Source: an uncultured Spongiibacteraceae bacterium
Lineage (GTDB): Bacteria > Pseudomonadota > Gammaproteobacteria > Pseudomonadales > Dasaniaceae
Length of the DNA stretch: 9,481 bases
Direction of reading: 5' to 3'
Assembly (NCBI GenBank): GCA_937969395.1
Contig: CALBVI010000297.1
Span: forward strand, 1 to 9,481
How positions within the stretch are numbered: the first letter of the stretch is position 1; every line of letters begins with the position of its first letter. Below the pieces are notes generated by a model. The model was not told the DNA's origin and ran no database searches. It saw only the letters and a program-made list of their open reading frames with translations. The position numbers and the translations under genes were made by a program. Of the stretch, positions 1-6,486 are shown one piece after another.

Positions 1-869
1 AGTGTTGTTGTGTTGTGTTGCTCATTGCTTGAAGTCATTTTTTGATAAGCATGTAGCCTATGCCCCTCTTTCCATCGCTGGCGAGTTAAAATTCTGGTTA
101 ATAAAGTCCAGCTGGCATCACCTATAAAGCATCCTAATATAATTATCCAAAACCAATAAGAAAGTATTTCGGCGGTTAGCAGTGCAATTAACCCCAGTGT
201 TAGTCCAATAAACGTGCTGCCAATATCCCCCATAAATAACTTTGCTGGTGGCCAGTTCAGTGTTAGAAATCCCAAGACAATGCAGGCAAAGATGCTTAGC
301 AGCATGGCGAAATTGGTTTCTCCTGCGAAGTGCAAAGCAAGAGCTGCGGGTAATAAAACTGCGACGGCTTGTGAGGCGGCGATACCATCGATGCCGTCCA
401 TGAAGTTGTAGAGGTTGGTTAGCCAAATGAGCACTAGTAGTGCTATGGGTATTAACAATGAATTAAAGTTGATGCTGTAGTTTGCGGTTAAAGGCAGTTC
501 AGTTAGGGGATAGAGTAGGGCAATGCCAATTCCTGCTGCGATTATCTGTACGCTAAAACGGATTCGCCTTAGTACGTGGCCGTGGTCATCTAAGTAGCTG
601 ATAACGCTTATTAATATCCCGGGGATTATTAGAGCGCACCCTTGTTGTATTGTCAGAATTTGGTTTGCTATTGCGATGCTCCAGAGGATTAATGTGAGAG
701 CCGCGATAACAAGCCCTCCACCGCGAGGGGTGGGGGTTTCATGTGAGCTGCGGTGATTGGGCTTGTCTATGATGCCTTTGTGGCGAGCGTAACGTAAATA
801 GAGATGGGTACAGACAGCGCTGGCGATTAGTACTGCTACACAGCTAAAGATGAATGCCTCAATGGTCAT
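1..869 (-). CDS. wbpL: WbpL/WecA-family undecaprenyl-phosphate sugar-1-phosphate transferase (3' end beyond window)
   Basis: An integral inner-membrane enzyme of the polyprenyl-phosphate N-acetylhexosamine-1-phosphate transferase family. It moves a sugar-1-phosphate from a UDP-sugar to undecaprenyl phosphate and so starts O-antigen assembly. Reading on the minus strand from ATG at 869 gives 289 residues with no stop before the window edge; the family is usually about 330-350 residues, so the tail is missing. Visible family motifs are DKPNHRSS...PTPRGGG (35-51), the acidic pair in SYLDD (91-95), NLYNFMDGIDG (152-162), KLFMGDIGS (210-218) and the cytoplasmic HRLHAYQ (270-276). About nine hydrophobic segments alternate with these loops. 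The start lies one base after the upstream epimerase stop (TAA-C-ATG), so the two are probably co-transcribed and translationally coupled. QuiNAc/FucNAc specificity (WbpL-like) rather than GlcNAc (WecA) is inferred from the epimerase and WbpM neighbours. Family assignment is firm, exact substrate is not. Confidence 0.9.
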   Translation of the reverse strand, partial: MTIEAFIFSCVAVLIASAVCTHLYLRYARHKGIIDKPNHRSSHETPTPRGGGLVIAALTLILWSIAIANQILTIQQGCALIIPGILISVISYLDDHGHVLRRIRFSVQIIAAGIGIALLYPLTELPLTANYSINFNSLLIPIALLVLIWLTNLYNFMDGIDGIAASQAVAVLLPAALALHFAGETNFAMLLSIFACIVLGFLTLNWPPAKLFMGDIGSTFIGLTLGLIALLTAEILSYWFWIIILGCFIGDASWTLLTRILTRQRWKEGHRLHAYQKMTSSNEQHNTTT

Positions 870-870
870 G

Positions 871-1770
871 TTAAGAGATAGCCTTAGGGTCATTCACAGG
901 GTGCCAGCCAGTGGTCTTGGTGGTGTGCTCGATATTGACTTCTAGATTACCGAATAGGCGATTGTAAATGTTTTGATAGCGTTTTAGCGTGCCTACTGTT
1001 CTTATTATGGATTTAGGCAAGGCAAACAGTATTGCTTTTGCGTTTATTTGTTTAGCTAGTTGCTGGACTATTTGAGTCGTTGATAGGGGCTTACCGTCTG
1101 ATACCAGTAATACTTTATTACTTATATTCGGCGTATTTAAGCACAAGTGTAGTAGCGATGATAAATTTTCTAGGCTCACTAGGTCTCTTTTATTGTTGAG
1201 GCTTGCTAGAGGTAGGGGGAGTCGATAGTGGATGGCTTTTTCTAGTGTCGCTAAGTTACCTTTGTTGTTTTCTCCCCATATTAATGGTGGTCTGACGATG
1301 ACGATTTCCATTGCTTTGTCAGCACAGTAATTCAGTAGTGTCTCCTCCGCTAATAATTTACTACGGCCATAATCATCGAGTGGTTGAGGTTTGTCGTCAT
1401 GCCTAAAAGGCGTGTTGTGGGTCATTTCTCCGTTAACTTTGATGCTGCTTAAAAAGATAAATCGCTTAACACCAGCTTTGATGGCGGCTTTGGCGATGAC
1501 TAATGAGTTATCGACGTTAACCCGATAATAATCTTGTGTTTGGGCATTGGGTGTATGCGCTAATCCCGCTAGATGGATAATGGTATCGCAGTTTGATAGG
1601 GACTCTATTGCTTTTGCAATGTTGGAGTAATCAGCAAGAATACGGTTTTCGCTATTGTCTTGGGTAAACTGTTCACGTGTTATAGCGATAACCCTGTGGT
1701 TTTTGGATGCTAGGTATTGGCAAAGGAATTGCCCGACGTAACCATTTGCGCCTGTTATTGCTATATTCAT
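871..1770 (-). CDS. NAD-dependent epimerase / 4-ketoreductase, WbpV/WbpK-like (extended SDR)
   Basis: A 299-residue extended short-chain dehydrogenase/reductase. The N-terminus carries the NAD(P)-binding motif TGANGYVG (6-13, three glycines), followed by HLAGLAH (66-72), the catalytic serines LSSIKVNG (107-114) and the Tyr-Lys pair in DYGRSKLLAEE (133-143; Y134, K138). RPPLIWG (160-166) is the usual sugar-nucleotide-loop region. The family includes UDP-hexose 4-epimerases and the 4-ketoreductases (WbpV, WbpK, WreQ types) that turn UDP-4-keto-6-deoxy-GlcNAc into UDP-QuiNAc or UDP-FucNAc. Because a WbpM-type dehydratase making that keto intermediate sits just across the divergent promoter region, reductase activity is the best inference, though simple C4 epimerisation cannot be excluded. 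It is the first gene of a minus-strand operon with the phosphoglycosyltransferase, the same wbpV-wbpL order seen in Pseudomonas O-antigen loci. The coding region is clearly richer in AT than hldE at the other end. No strong Shine-Dalgarno is visible before the ATG. Confidence 0.88.
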   Translation of the reverse strand: MNIAITGANGYVGQFLCQYLASKNHRVIAITREQFTQDNSENRILADYSNIAKAIESLSNCDTIIHLAGLAHTPNAQTQDYYRVNVDNSLVIAKAAIKAGVKRFIFLSSIKVNGEMTHNTPFRHDDKPQPLDDYGRSKLLAEETLLNYCADKAMEIVIVRPPLIWGENNKGNLATLEKAIHYRLPLPLASLNNKRDLVSLENLSSLLHLCLNTPNISNKVLLVSDGKPLSTTQIVQQLAKQINAKAILFALPKSIIRTVGTLKRYQNIYNRLFGNLEVNIEHTTKTTGWHPVNDPKAIS

Positions 1771-1791
1771 TGATTTGTTGAGTTCAGGTAT

Positions 1792-1820
1792 ATATTAAAA
1801 TTAAGGATTTATGACACCAA
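1792..1820 (-). promoter_or_regulatory. Possible sigma70-type promoter for the epimerase-transferase operon
   Basis: On the minus strand TTGGTG (1820-1815) and TAATAT (1797-1792) are separated by exactly 17 bases and lie about 20 bases upstream of the epimerase ATG at 1770. Both hexamers match consensus only partly, so this is a spacing-based guess in an AT-rich region. Confidence 0.25.
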
Positions 1821-1982
1821 AGTGTATCAGAAGGCCAATTTAGCGTATCTTAGCTATTGATCATAGCTTGCAGTGATATATTGATTAGCCTATTGGTATT
1901 GCGGGCCATTTTAGAATATACATTAATGCTCGAAATGTGTGTAAATTGGGTGAGCAAGATCTGGTTTGTTGACAATTGAGCT

Positions 1983-1991
1983 TGGTATGAT
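1983..1991 (+). promoter_or_regulatory. Possible extended -10 promoter element upstream of wbpM
   Basis: TGGTATGAT fits the extended -10 pattern TGnTATAAT at five of six hexamer positions. It lies about 130 bases before the wbpM start codon, which would leave a leader of roughly 125 bases. A perfect TTGACA at 1969-1974 is only 11 bases upstream, too close to be its -35 partner, so the element would rely on the TG extension. A second -10-like hexamer, TATACT, is at 2045-2050. No JUMPstart/ops sequence (GGCGGTAG) was found in this gap. Confidence 0.3.
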
Positions 1992-2093
1992 TATTTTGCG
2001 CTCATTTTTGGGATCAGTACAAAACCTATATATTGATTCTTGTCTATACTGTAATGTACGTTAGCCTGCATTGTGATTAACAAAGACAAATAT

Positions 2094-2126
2094 ATGAGTG
2101 TTATCAAGGACAGGATGAAACTTTGA
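2094..2126 (+). other. Possible 10-codon leader ORF overlapping the wbpM start
   Basis: ATG at 2094 opens a short frame encoding MSVIKDRMKL, whose TGA stop (2124-2126) overlaps the wbpM TTG start (2123-2125) in a TTGA junction. Its body contains the wbpM Shine-Dalgarno. The arrangement would permit stop-start translational coupling, but a short frame like this can easily arise by chance and its own ribosome-binding site is poor. Confidence 0.25.
2106..2115 (+). promoter_or_regulatory. Ribosome-binding site fixing the TTG start of wbpM
   Basis: AAGGA (2106-2110) and AGGA (2112-2115) lie in tandem; the second is 7 bases upstream of TTG at 2123. No in-frame ATG exists between the upstream TAA (2078-2080) and residue 50, inside the first membrane helix, so the TTG start is well supported. 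Confidence 0.7.
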
Positions 2127-4138
2127 GTAATTATCGTAACCAGCGTCTGGTCACAAGAATTAAGCGTTGGCTTTCGCTTCCTTTAGTCCCCTCTTTTTCT
2201 ATACCGCGGTACTGGAAGCAATCAGGGCTGCTAGCGCTAGATCTTTGTTTTATCCCTTTGTCTATTTGGATGGCAATTTCGATTCGCTGGGGCAGTATCC
2301 ATTACCAGTTTTTATCCGCCGATTTTGCGGCGATTATGCTCACGATGATTTTTAGTGCGTCAGTCTTTTTACGTATTGGGCTCTATCGAGCGATTATTCG
2401 TTTTATGGGTCAGCAGGCTATCTTGACCATTATTAAAGGTGTCACTATTTCTGCGGTGATTTTAGCCATCGCTGCTTTTATAACCCGCAGTAATATTCCA
2501 CGTTCAACACCTCTCATTTACTGGACTATTGCTCTAGCATTGATTGGTGGCATGCGGTTATTAGTGCGTTCTTTTTATTATGGCGTGGTGAGTAAAAGTG
2601 GTGACAAGGTTGCTATTTATGGCGCAGGTGTGTCAGGTCGTCAACTATTGAGTACTTTGATGCCGACGGGTGAATATTATCCTGTTGTGTTTATTGATGA
2701 TGATCCAGCGATTGTTGGTACGGTTATTAATGGTGTTTCTGTTTATTCGTCTGAGTATTTAGACGAGTTAGTCGATGAATTTGCTATTAGTTATGTGTTT
2801 ATGGCAATGCCATCGGTGACTCACCAGCAGCGTAAGAAAGTCATTGATTCTTTAGAGGCTCTATCTGTTTATGTTAAAACCGTGCCAGATTTTTCTGATT
2901 TGATGTCTGGTCGTGCCAAGGTTGAGCAATTACAAGATATTGAGTTGGCCGATTTATTGGGGCGCGACCCCATTGCCCCTGATGTTTGCTTAATGGAAGA
3001 ATGTATTCGCGACAAAGTTGTTATGGTCACTGGAGCTGGCGGTTCTATCGGTTCAGAACTATGTCGTCAAATCGTTAATGCTGGCCCCACTCAGTTGGTT
3101 ATTTTTGATATCTCTGAATATGCCTTGTATCAAATCAGTAAAGAGCTGGAAGTAGTCAAAAGCCAAACTGGACACTTTATCCAGATAACGCCCTTGTTAG
3201 GTTCAGTACAAAATCAGCAGCGATTAGAAGCGATTTTTACCGAGTTTGCTGTTGATACGGTTTACCATGCGGCAGCTTATAAGCATGTGCCAATGGTTGA
3301 ATATAACGTTGTCGAAGGCGTTTATAATAATGTCTTTGGTACTTTAGCGGCGGCATGTGCTGCAGTTAAAGCGGGTGTTGGTCACTTTGTTTTGATCTCT
3401 ACTGATAAGGCAGTTCGTCCAACCAATGTTATGGGGGCGTCCAAACGAATGGCTGAGCTTGTTTTGCAAGCTTGTGACGAGAAGTATGATTCGATTAGCT
3501 TTTGTATGGTTCGATTTGGCAATGTATTAGGTTCTTCTGGTTCGGTGGTTCCTTTGTTTCGCCAACAAATTTTAAATGGCGGCCCTGTTACTGTTACGCA
3601 CAAAGACATTATTCGTTATTTTATGACCATTCAAGAGGCCTCGCAGCTAGTGTTGCAGGCATCGGCAATGGGCCAAGGTGGTGATGTTTTTGTGTTGGAT
3701 ATGGGTGATCCGGTAAAAATTGAGTTTTTAGCAAGGCGCTTAATTCATTTGATGGGAAAGAATATTAAAGATAACGAGCATCCTAATGGCGATGTTGAAA
3801 TTCAATTTACCGGCCTGCGTCCTGGCGAAAAACTCTATGAAGAATTATTACTTGGCGAGAATGTAACTGGCACCGGTCACCCGAAGATTATGCGAGCAGA
3901 AGAAGAGCGTTTGAGTGAAGAGGTGATCGATAACTTGATAAGAGACTTAAAGTTCGCTTGTGATTCTAATGACTGTGAAACCATTCAAAACCTTCTGCAG
4001 CAGCATGTAAGCGGTTTTGATGCTAAAGATGGTATTTCAGATGCCATGTGGAATCGCCGCATTGAGAATGGTTTAAATAAATCCATTACTGATGAAAGAG
4101 CTAAGAAGGTTGTTGAAGGTAATTTCTCTCAGAGTTGA
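2123..4138 (+). CDS. wbpM: WbpM/CapD-family UDP-N-acetylglucosamine 4,6-dehydratase (membrane-anchored)
   Basis: A 671-residue inner-membrane enzyme, close to the length of Pseudomonas WbpM (about 665). It is predicted to convert UDP-GlcNAc to UDP-4-keto-6-deoxy-GlcNAc, the precursor of QuiNAc, FucNAc and related sugars. Four hydrophobic helices occupy about 35-57, 66-88, 102-121 and 131-149. A first Rossmann-like module begins at YGAGVSGRQL (166-175). The catalytic dehydratase domain begins at TGAGGSIGSEL (303-313). The active site shows the S-M-K arrangement of this family in place of the usual S-Y-K: S426, M437 and K441 in STDKAVRPTNVMGASK. RFGNVLGSSGSV (464-475) and GLRPGEKLYEELL (564-576) are further family signatures. 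Translation starts at TTG, supported by AGGA 7 bases upstream and the lack of any in-frame ATG before the first helix. It is divergent from the epimerase and phosphoglycosyltransferase with which it should form one pathway. A hairpin with a T-run follows about 45 bases after the stop, so it is probably monocistronic. Confidence 0.95.
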   Translation: MSNYRNQRLVTRIKRWLSLPLVPSFSIPRYWKQSGLLALDLCFIPLSIWMAISIRWGSIHYQFLSADFAAIMLTMIFSASVFLRIGLYRAIIRFMGQQAILTIIKGVTISAVILAIAAFITRSNIPRSTPLIYWTIALALIGGMRLLVRSFYYGVVSKSGDKVAIYGAGVSGRQLLSTLMPTGEYYPVVFIDDDPAIVGTVINGVSVYSSEYLDELVDEFAISYVFMAMPSVTHQQRKKVIDSLEALSVYVKTVPDFSDLMSGRAKVEQLQDIELADLLGRDPIAPDVCLMEECIRDKVVMVTGAGGSIGSELCRQIVNAGPTQLVIFDISEYALYQISKELEVVKSQTGHFIQITPLLGSVQNQQRLEAIFTEFAVDTVYHAAAYKHVPMVEYNVVEGVYNNVFGTLAAACAAVKAGVGHFVLISTDKAVRPTNVMGASKRMAELVLQACDEKYDSISFCMVRFGNVLGSSGSVVPLFRQQILNGGPVTVTHKDIIRYFMTIQEASQLVLQASAMGQGGDVFVLDMGDPVKIEFLARRLIHLMGKNIKDNEHPNGDVEIQFTGLRPGEKLYEELLLGENVTGTGHPKIMRAEEERLSEEVIDNLIRDLKFACDSNDCETIQNLLQQHVSGFDAKDGISDAMWNRRIENGLNKSITDERAKKVVEGNFSQS

Positions 4139-4181
4139 TTTGTTATGTTGAGTAAGTGCGTTACTTAGTGAGCTGTTTTTT

Positions 4182-4206
4182 GATTAGCGCTAGCTATCAT
4201 TTTTTT
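4182..4206 (+). terminator. Likely intrinsic terminator of wbpM
   Basis: GATTAGC (4182-4188) can pair with GCTATC (4193-4198), with one bulged T and a GCTA loop. One base later comes a run of seven T (4200-4206). The stem is short and only moderately GC-rich, but position (about 45 bases past the wbpM stop) and the T-run fit a rho-independent terminator on the plus strand. Confidence 0.5.
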
Positions 4207-4230
4207 CCCCACGTAAAATTCCTTTCTCAT

Positions 4231-4272
4231 TCTTAATCATTGGGTCTTTACAAGTTCGCCTAATGATTAAGA
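4231..4272. repeat. Long perfect inverted repeat (15-bp stem-loop) upstream of the glycosyltransferase
   Basis: TCTTAATCATT (4231-4241) is perfectly complementary to AATGATTAAGA (4262-4272). The pairing continues inward through GGGT (4242-4245) and GCCT (4258-4261) with two G-C and two G-T pairs, giving a 15-bp stem around a 12-base loop. It sits about 48 bases before the next gene. The T-rich run after it is only four bases, so it is not a convincing terminator; an operator, an RNA structure or a small mobile-repeat remnant are all possible. Confidence 0.7.
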
Positions 4273-4319
4273 GCAATTTTCCCTAGTCCCTTGATTGCAA
4301 AAATCCACTGAATTAATTT

Positions 4320-5669
4320 ATGCCTATGAACAACATATGTGTGGCTGAGCTTGGCGATAGTAAAGTTGCGAAACAGATATCTGATGCCTGTTCAGCTACT
4401 AGTTCATATGTCAGCCCAGTAGATAGGCAATTAAAAATCTGCCTACTCGGTTACCGCAGCCAACCTTACGGTGGCGGCCAGGGTATTTACATCAAATATC
4501 TCAGCAAAGCTTTGGTAGAAGCAGGTCATAAAGTCGACGTTATTTCCGGTCAGCCTTATCCGCATCTTGATGATCGTGTTAATTTAATAAAAATGCCCGG
4601 TATGAATTTGTATGAGACGGGGTTGGGTTCTCTTCGTTGGGAGCATTTGCTGTCATTAACCAATATCATTGAATGGACGGGGAAGCTGACAGGCGAGTTT
4701 TCTGAACCCCGTTGTTTTGGTCGTCGAGTGTTTAAATATTTACGAAAAAACGGTCGGCACTACGACATTATTCACGATAATCAATGCCTCAGTTGGGGTA
4801 TGCTGAAGTTACAGCGACGTGGATTCCCATTAGTAACAACCATCCATCACCCGATTACCAGTGATTTAGATATCGCTTTAAATGCAGCGACGACTCGCAA
4901 GCAACGTTTTTTTATTCGTCGTTGGCATTCTTTTTTAATCATGCAAAAAAAGGTCGCTCAGCGGCTTGATCATGTAGTGACAGTTTCTCAGTGTTCTCGT
5001 GAGGATATTGCCAAGGCGTTTACTCTCAAATCAGCAGCGATTAGCTTGGTTTATAACGGCATCGATACTAATGAATTCTGCCCTCAGCCTCATGTTCAGC
5101 TTAAGCCTTATCGCATTATGGCGACGGCTTCGGCCGATGCGCCGCTGAAGGGGGTGCGTTATTTGTTGGAGGCTTTGGCTTTGTTATCTGAGCAGTTCCC
5201 AGCGATAGAGTTATTGATGGTAGGTAAGCCCAAGCCAAATGGCGATACAGAAAAACTGATCGAGCGTTTAAATATTGGTGACAGAATTAATTTTGTCAGT
5301 GGTATCAGCACCGAACAGTTAGTTGAATATTATGCACAGGCGCAGGTGGTTGTCGTGCCTTCGGTTTATGAAGGCTTTGGGCTGCCGGCGGGTGAGGCAA
5401 TGGCCTGTGGCGTGCCAGTTGTTTCGACCAACGGCGGTGCTTTGCCCGAAGTTGTGGGTGATGCTGGTGTGCAAGTGCCGGTAAAAAACAGTCAGGCAAT
5501 TGCCGATGCTGTTGCGCAATTATTAAATGATGAGCAGCAGCGACAGCATCTAGGCAAAGCTGGTCGAGCTAGAATAGAAAAACTATTTTGCTGGCGGCGT
5601 GCGGCAAATCAAATGACTGATTACTATCAGCAGGTGTTGGCTAAGCAAGATCAAGCGGCGAGCCGGTGA
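4320..5669 (+). CDS. GT4-family glycosyltransferase (GT-B fold), first gene of the unassigned cassette
   Basis: A 449-residue retaining glycosyltransferase, predicted cytosolic or peripheral at the inner membrane, that transfers a sugar from a nucleotide-sugar to a glycan or lipid-linked acceptor. The N-terminal GT-B domain begins near residue 38 with KICLLGYRSQPYGGGQG, including the glycine-rich donor/acceptor loop (51-55). The C-terminal Glycos_transf_1 domain begins near 265, with DAPLKGV (273-279) and the diagnostic E-x7-E motif EGFGLPAGE (351-359). There is no signal peptide or clear membrane helix. Residues 1-37 precede the fold and do not resemble the family; the only possible starts are ATG 4320, ATG 4326 and GTG 4341, none with a Shine-Dalgarno, so some tail is unavoidable. 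The methyltransferase follows 22 bases downstream. Donor and acceptor are unknown; position beside hldE and the O-antigen genes suggests LPS core or O-antigen synthesis. Confidence 0.92.
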   Translation: MPMNNICVAELGDSKVAKQISDACSATSSYVSPVDRQLKICLLGYRSQPYGGGQGIYIKYLSKALVEAGHKVDVISGQPYPHLDDRVNLIKMPGMNLYETGLGSLRWEHLLSLTNIIEWTGKLTGEFSEPRCFGRRVFKYLRKNGRHYDIIHDNQCLSWGMLKLQRRGFPLVTTIHHPITSDLDIALNAATTRKQRFFIRRWHSFLIMQKKVAQRLDHVVTVSQCSREDIAKAFTLKSAAISLVYNGIDTNEFCPQPHVQLKPYRIMATASADAPLKGVRYLLEALALLSEQFPAIELLMVGKPKPNGDTEKLIERLNIGDRINFVSGISTEQLVEYYAQAQVVVVPSVYEGFGLPAGEAMACGVPVVSTNGGALPEVVGDAGVQVPVKNSQAIADAVAQLLNDEQQRQHLGKAGRARIEKLFCWRRAANQMTDYYQQVLAKQDQAASR

Positions 5670-5691
5670 TCATGATGAGTCAGCAATAGCC

Positions 5692-6420
5692 ATGCAAACC
5701 GTTGATTTTAAGTATTTTCCATTACAATCTGGCGATAAGGTCTTAGATCTTGGTTGCGGCGAAGGTCGTCACGTCATTGCCGCTTATCTAGAGCAAGATG
5801 TCGATGCTATTGGTGTTGATTTAAGCTTAGATGATCTCCAATCGGCGCAACAAAAGCACCTCCCTTTTATACAAGCTGATAACCCCTCTAAAAGTTTTTC
5901 TCTGTCAGTCGCGGATGCTTTACGCTTACCCTTTGCTGATAATAGTTTCGACAAAATTATTTGTTCAGAGGTGCTAGAACATATTCCCAATTTTGAAGCG
6001 GTGCTCAATGAGATTGAGCGTATTCTAAAGCCGCAGGGTTTACTCTGTGTGAGTGTGCCAAGAACATGGCCAGAACAGTTATGCTGGTGGTTAAGTGATG
6101 CCTACCATCAGGTTGAAGGTGGTCACCTGCGTATTTTTAATGCGATTCAACTCAATAATCAGATTGAGGCCTTAGGTTTTACAAGTTATCGCAAACATTG
6201 GGCGCATGCATTGCACTCGCCTTACTGGTGGTTGCGGTGCTTATTTTGGCAGGGGCAGGACGACAATTGGCTGGTAAAACAATATCATCGCTTGTTGGTG
6301 TGGGATTTAATGGACAAGCCGGTTTTTACCCGTAGATTGGAAAAATTACTAAACCCGCTAATGGGGAAGAGTGTCGTCATGTATTTTAGGAAACCTGCAA
6401 AAACTGGCTCGCAACAGTGA
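5692..6420 (+). CDS. Class I SAM-dependent methyltransferase (Methyltransf_11-like)
   Basis: A 242-residue cytosolic methyltransferase. Motif I is VLDLGCGEGRH (17-27), the acidic residue that binds the SAM ribose is D43 in GVDLS (41-45), and DALRLPFADNSFD (75-87) followed by CSEVLEHI (91-98) gives motifs II and III. A tryptophan-rich C-terminal part (W126, W132, W133, then YWWLRCLFW at 178-186) may shape the acceptor pocket. It starts almost directly at the fold, with only about 15 residues before motif I. It lies 22 bases after the glycosyltransferase stop and 58 before the toroid gene on the same strand, so it probably shares their transcript. The most natural reading is methylation of a sugar or lipid-linked glycan made by its neighbour, but small-molecule targets cannot be ruled out. 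No clear Shine-Dalgarno precedes the ATG; a six-codon frame (ATGATGAGTCAGCAATAG, 5672-5689) fills the gap. Confidence 0.88.
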   Translation: MQTVDFKYFPLQSGDKVLDLGCGEGRHVIAAYLEQDVDAIGVDLSLDDLQSAQQKHLPFIQADNPSKSFSLSVADALRLPFADNSFDKIICSEVLEHIPNFEAVLNEIERILKPQGLLCVSVPRTWPEQLCWWLSDAYHQVEGGHLRIFNAIQLNNQIEALGFTSYRKHWAHALHSPYWWLRCLFWQGQDDNWLVKQYHRLLVWDLMDKPVFTRRLEKLLNPLMGKSVVMYFRKPAKTGSQQ

Positions 6421-6438
6421 GTGTGTCGAATAGCGTTA

Positions 6439-6486
6439 ATGATATGGCGAACTTGGATATTAATATGGTATTTGCGCCATGAGTGA
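6439..6486 (+). other. Possible 15-codon leader ORF and inverted repeat covering the toroid gene start
   Basis: ATG at 6439 opens a frame encoding MIWRTWILIWYLRHE, which stops at TGA 6484-6486 and so overlaps the next gene's start by eight bases. Within it, ATGGCG (6444-6449) is perfectly complementary to CGCCAT (6475-6480), whose last two bases are the A and T of the start codon at 6479. The intervening loop contains the palindrome ATATTAATAT (6457-6466). Such a fold could mask the start codon until the leader is translated; chance is a real alternative. Confidence 0.25.

Noticed and set aside
118..426. Open frame on the minus strand, 102 codons
   Set aside because: It lies in another frame of the same strand inside the phosphoglycosyltransferase, whose motifs run uninterrupted through the region.
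1969..1991. TTGACA plus TATGAT as a standard promoter pair
   Set aside because: The spacing is 11 bases, too short for sigma70; only the extended -10 reading is retained at low confidence.
1771..2122. Search for a JUMPstart/ops element before the polysaccharide genes
   Set aside because: GGCGGTAG or a close variant is not present in the divergent gap.
3382..3609. Minus-strand open frame inside wbpM
   Set aside because: It is antisense to the catalytic S-M-K region of the dehydratase, and its sequence shows no family features.
5305..5519. Two overlapping minus-strand open frames inside the glycosyltransferase
   Set aside because: They are antisense to the E-x7-E region, with compositionally odd Pro/His/Arg-rich translations typical of shadows.
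5672..5689. Six-codon frame ATGATGAGTCAGCAATAG between glycosyltransferase and methyltransferase as a gene
   Set aside because: It is too short, its ATG is only two bases from GGTGA, and nothing suggests it is more than spacer; a frameshifted methyltransferase start is also unnecessary because the fold begins right after ATG 5692.
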